From contig JALGUR010000017.1 in the NCBI GenBank assembly GCA_029820565.1, positions 1 to 42,944 of the forward strand: a DNA stretch of 42,944 bases, read 5' to 3'. Within the stretch, counting starts at the first letter, position 1, and each line of letters starts with the position of its first letter. Shown piece after piece: positions 41,289-42,944 of the stretch. The position numbers and the translations under genes are program-made. Below the pieces are notes generated by a model. It was not told the origin of the DNA. It made no database searches and saw nothing but the letters and a program-made list of their open reading frames with translations. This DNA comes from Candidatus Zipacnadia bacterium (GTDB taxonomy: Bacteria > Armatimonadota > Zipacnadia > Zipacnadales > Zipacnadaceae).

Positions 41289-42944
41289 CTATCCTTTCTT
41301 AGCGAATCCGCGTTGGGCCACGCAGCCCTCCACAAACCAGCGGACGTCGGACCAGGCCCGCTCACCCCGCCCCGCCTCGTCAATATCATCGCTCAATTGC
41401 CCCAGAAACTCATACAGTACCGACAAATCACGCAGACAAGAAGGCACCATATATGGGGGCTTGTTTGACTCGATAATGCCCATCATTTCTGCCAGCACTG
41501 CTTGAGCTTCCCTAACATCGCCAGCCAGCGCACCCGTGCCAGACACCTGGCTTGCGCCGCCGGGCTCTGCCAGGCTGTATATGCTTGCCCGAACCTGCCG
41601 CAGGCGCTCAAAGACGACCGCCAGACCCTCCATCCGGGCGGCTTCGGCGAGGAGATTGCGCGACAACTCATCGGTGCGGCCGTCTATCAGACGCCGGGCT
41701 CGGGAAGCGGCCTCGGCGATGAACTGCAGGTCTGAACTTTTGTCAGTTAACTGCTCCAGAGGCTCTTCGGGGTAGTGTCGGGGGTAAGGCTGCTCGGGGT
41801 TAGGATAGGTATAGTCATAATAGGCCAGCGGTTGGGCGAGAGGTGCGGCTCGGTCCAGCCAGCGGAGCGCTTCCAGCACAGCACCGTCGCCGCGCACCCG
41901 CGCCCACTTCTCTTCAAAGCGGTGTACCGGACCTGCGCCGCGGAAATTCCAGGAATATTCCGCCAGGATATCAAAATCCAGCCCCCAGGCCGGGTCAAAG
42001 ACCGAATAAGAATTCGCGCCTTCGGCTCCCTCAGCGTGCCCCATCTCCAACACCAGAGCGACGTTGTGTTGATAGGGCTGATACCGCGACCAGTTATAGT
42101 AGCATGTCATCGGCTTCACCCACGCCCGCAGCCCTTGTCCCAATCGGGGATGATCCCCGGGGCGGATTGCGGTGTTTGAGTACCCCCACCAGTCCACAAT
42201 CAGTTTGTCAAGTAAGTCCTCTTCCCGTAAGCGCTGGATGAAGGTTTCGTCCAGCGCCTGCATGTGGCGGGTGAACTGGTCATTGTACATCACCACATGG
42301 CTGACCCCACAGTCCACCAGGTGCTTGACCAGGGTAATGGCCCACTCCTGGAGCATCTTCTCCCTGGGCTGCTGGCGGCAGTTGGGGCACTCGCAAAAAT
42401 CCTCCCATACCTCATCCATCTGAATGTGAAAGATGTCCACGCCATAGGGCTTGAAGTAGTGTTCAAAGATGTGCTGGTACCACTGGGTGACAAATTTGCG
42501 AGTTTCCGGATTGCTCAGACAATATCCGGTCCCACGGGGATTTCCTTGGGCGTCGCGGGCCGAAAACTCAGGACATAGGCGCGGAATGAGCGTATTGTGG
42601 CCCAGACTGTTGACGAAGGGGAATACAGTAACGCCCCGTTGCTGGCCGTAGGCCACAATCTCGCCGAGGAAGTCCTGCTCGAAGATACGTGGGAGATAAG
42701 TTAACTCCTCCCAGCGATCGTGAGCAGGTGAGTACCAACGGATGGTCTTTGGAGTTTGCAATTCGGGATAACCAGGCAGCGGTGTCATCATAAATTCAGT
42801 AATCTGCCCGTCGTATTGGACACACCAGCAGCCATACAAACCGATACCCAAGGCATTCATCTTTCGTTCAGCCAGATAATCAATGACGTACTTCCAGTCT
42901 TCGAGTTCCATCAGGTCGGGTCCCCACTTATTCTCCACGAAGAT
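41289..42944 (-). CDS. GH20-like glycoside hydrolase (5' end beyond the window)
   Basis: At least 551 residues; the frame is open to the right edge (IFVENKWGPDLMELEDWKYV), so the true start lies outside. A TIM-barrel of the beta-hexosaminidase type is suggested by VFPFVNSLGHNTLIP (the H-x-G-H-like segment) and the catalytic acid pair in FHIQMDEVWEDF. A possible zinc pair, CECPNC, follows. A C-terminal helical region (about 400-551) is typical of these large enzymes. GH20 enzymes remove N-acetylglucosamine or related sugars by substrate-assisted catalysis. It heads the operon with the two ceramidase-fold genes, so a common glycan or glycoconjugate substrate is likely. Confidence 0.8.
   Translation of the reverse strand: MFVENKWGPDLMELEDWKYVIDYLAERKMNALGIGLYGCWCVQYDGQITEFMMTPLPGYPELQTPKTIRWYSPAHDRWEELTYLPRIFEQDFLGEIVAYGQQRGVTVFPFVNSLGHNTLIPRLCPEFSARDAQGNPRGTGYCLSNPETRKFVTQWYQHIFEHYFKPYGVDIFHIQMDEVWEDFCECPNCRQQPREKMLQEWAITLVKHLVDCGVSHVVMYNDQFTRHMQALDETFIQRLREEDLLDKLIVDWWGYSNTAIRPGDHPRLGQGLRAWVKPMTCYYNWSRYQPYQHNVALVLEMGHAEGAEGANSYSVFDPAWGLDFDILAEYSWNFRGAGPVHRFEEKWARVRGDGAVLEALRWLDRAAPLAQPLAYYDYTYPNPEQPYPRHYPEEPLEQLTDKSSDLQFIAEAASRARRLIDGRTDELSRNLLAEAARMEGLAVVFERLRQVRASIYSLAEPGGASQVSGTGALAGDVREAQAVLAEMMGIIESNKPPYMVPSCLRDLSVLYEFLGQLSDDIDEAGRGERAWSDVRWFVEGCVAQRGFAKKG

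Noticed and set aside
1..42944. tRNA and rRNA genes, transposase genes
   Set aside because: No T-loop-like sequences in the gaps, no rRNA-like stretches, and no transposase or integrase motifs in any frame I read.

Overview
The window is about 57% GC by eye and gene-dense, and reads as one stretch of a free-living bacterium, probably from a metagenome-assembled genome. Nothing here fixes the taxonomy. The combination of a prepilin-type pseudopilin of the DUF1559/H-x9-DG style, paired proteins with the neutral-ceramidase N-terminal fold, a GH20-like glycosidase, a Tat-exported M19-like protein, dapL and the TIGR03960/TIGR03936/rng block fits Armatimonadota or a neighbouring Planctomycetota/Hydrogenedentota-like lineage (inference). 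No rRNA, tRNA or CRISPR array was seen.

Layout. (1) 1-17,598 is entirely minus strand. Read in the direction of transcription it holds dapL, a radical SAM protein with its DUF2344 partner, rng, recJ, yjbQ, an NDP-sugar pyrophosphorylase, a class V aminotransferase with serA (serine synthesis), surE, a PflX-like radical SAM protein, a small coiled-coil protein, a DUF1846 gene broken by an exact 23-bp tandem duplication, and a frame-shifted type IIG restriction-modification (R-M) gene that runs off the left edge. (2) 17,889-23,559 is an R-M island: an intact type IIG enzyme (+), a membrane/coiled-coil ORF, an N-terminally truncated Eco29kI-type GIY-YIG nuclease, a TSPPY-type DNA methyltransferase and a small HTH protein (both -). 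The HTH gene has a consensus promoter overlapped by an 18-bp perfect palindrome. A second copy of the type IIG C-terminus (84% nucleotide identity over 153 bp) closes the island, so it is bracketed by direct repeats. (3) 23,621-24,289 holds a 26-bp tandem repeat array and cobO.

(4) 24,745-27,962 (+) encodes a Tat-signal M19-dipeptidase-like protein that has lost several metal ligands and a secreted beta-propeller protein. (5) 28,082-36,943 (+) is the most unusual part. A short FtsX/MacB-type permease without the periplasmic core domain is followed by an ABC ATPase with an N-terminal zinc ribbon, then a 1655-residue protein joining an exported M28-peptidase fold (metal ligands replaced) to an FtsX-type permease half, then a 662-residue OPT-like polytopic membrane protein. 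I read this as a candidate cell-envelope ABC machine with a built-in, probably non-catalytic, peptide-binding domain. (6) 37,087-37,908 (+) is a pseudopilin. (7) 42,944-37,949 (-) is a tight operon: a GH20-like glycosidase (cut by the right edge), two ceramidase-fold paralogues without signal peptides and without the ceramidase serine, and a small membrane-anchored protein.

Two adjacent genes at the left end carry lesions. They could be real pseudogenes or assembly errors; only read-level data can decide.
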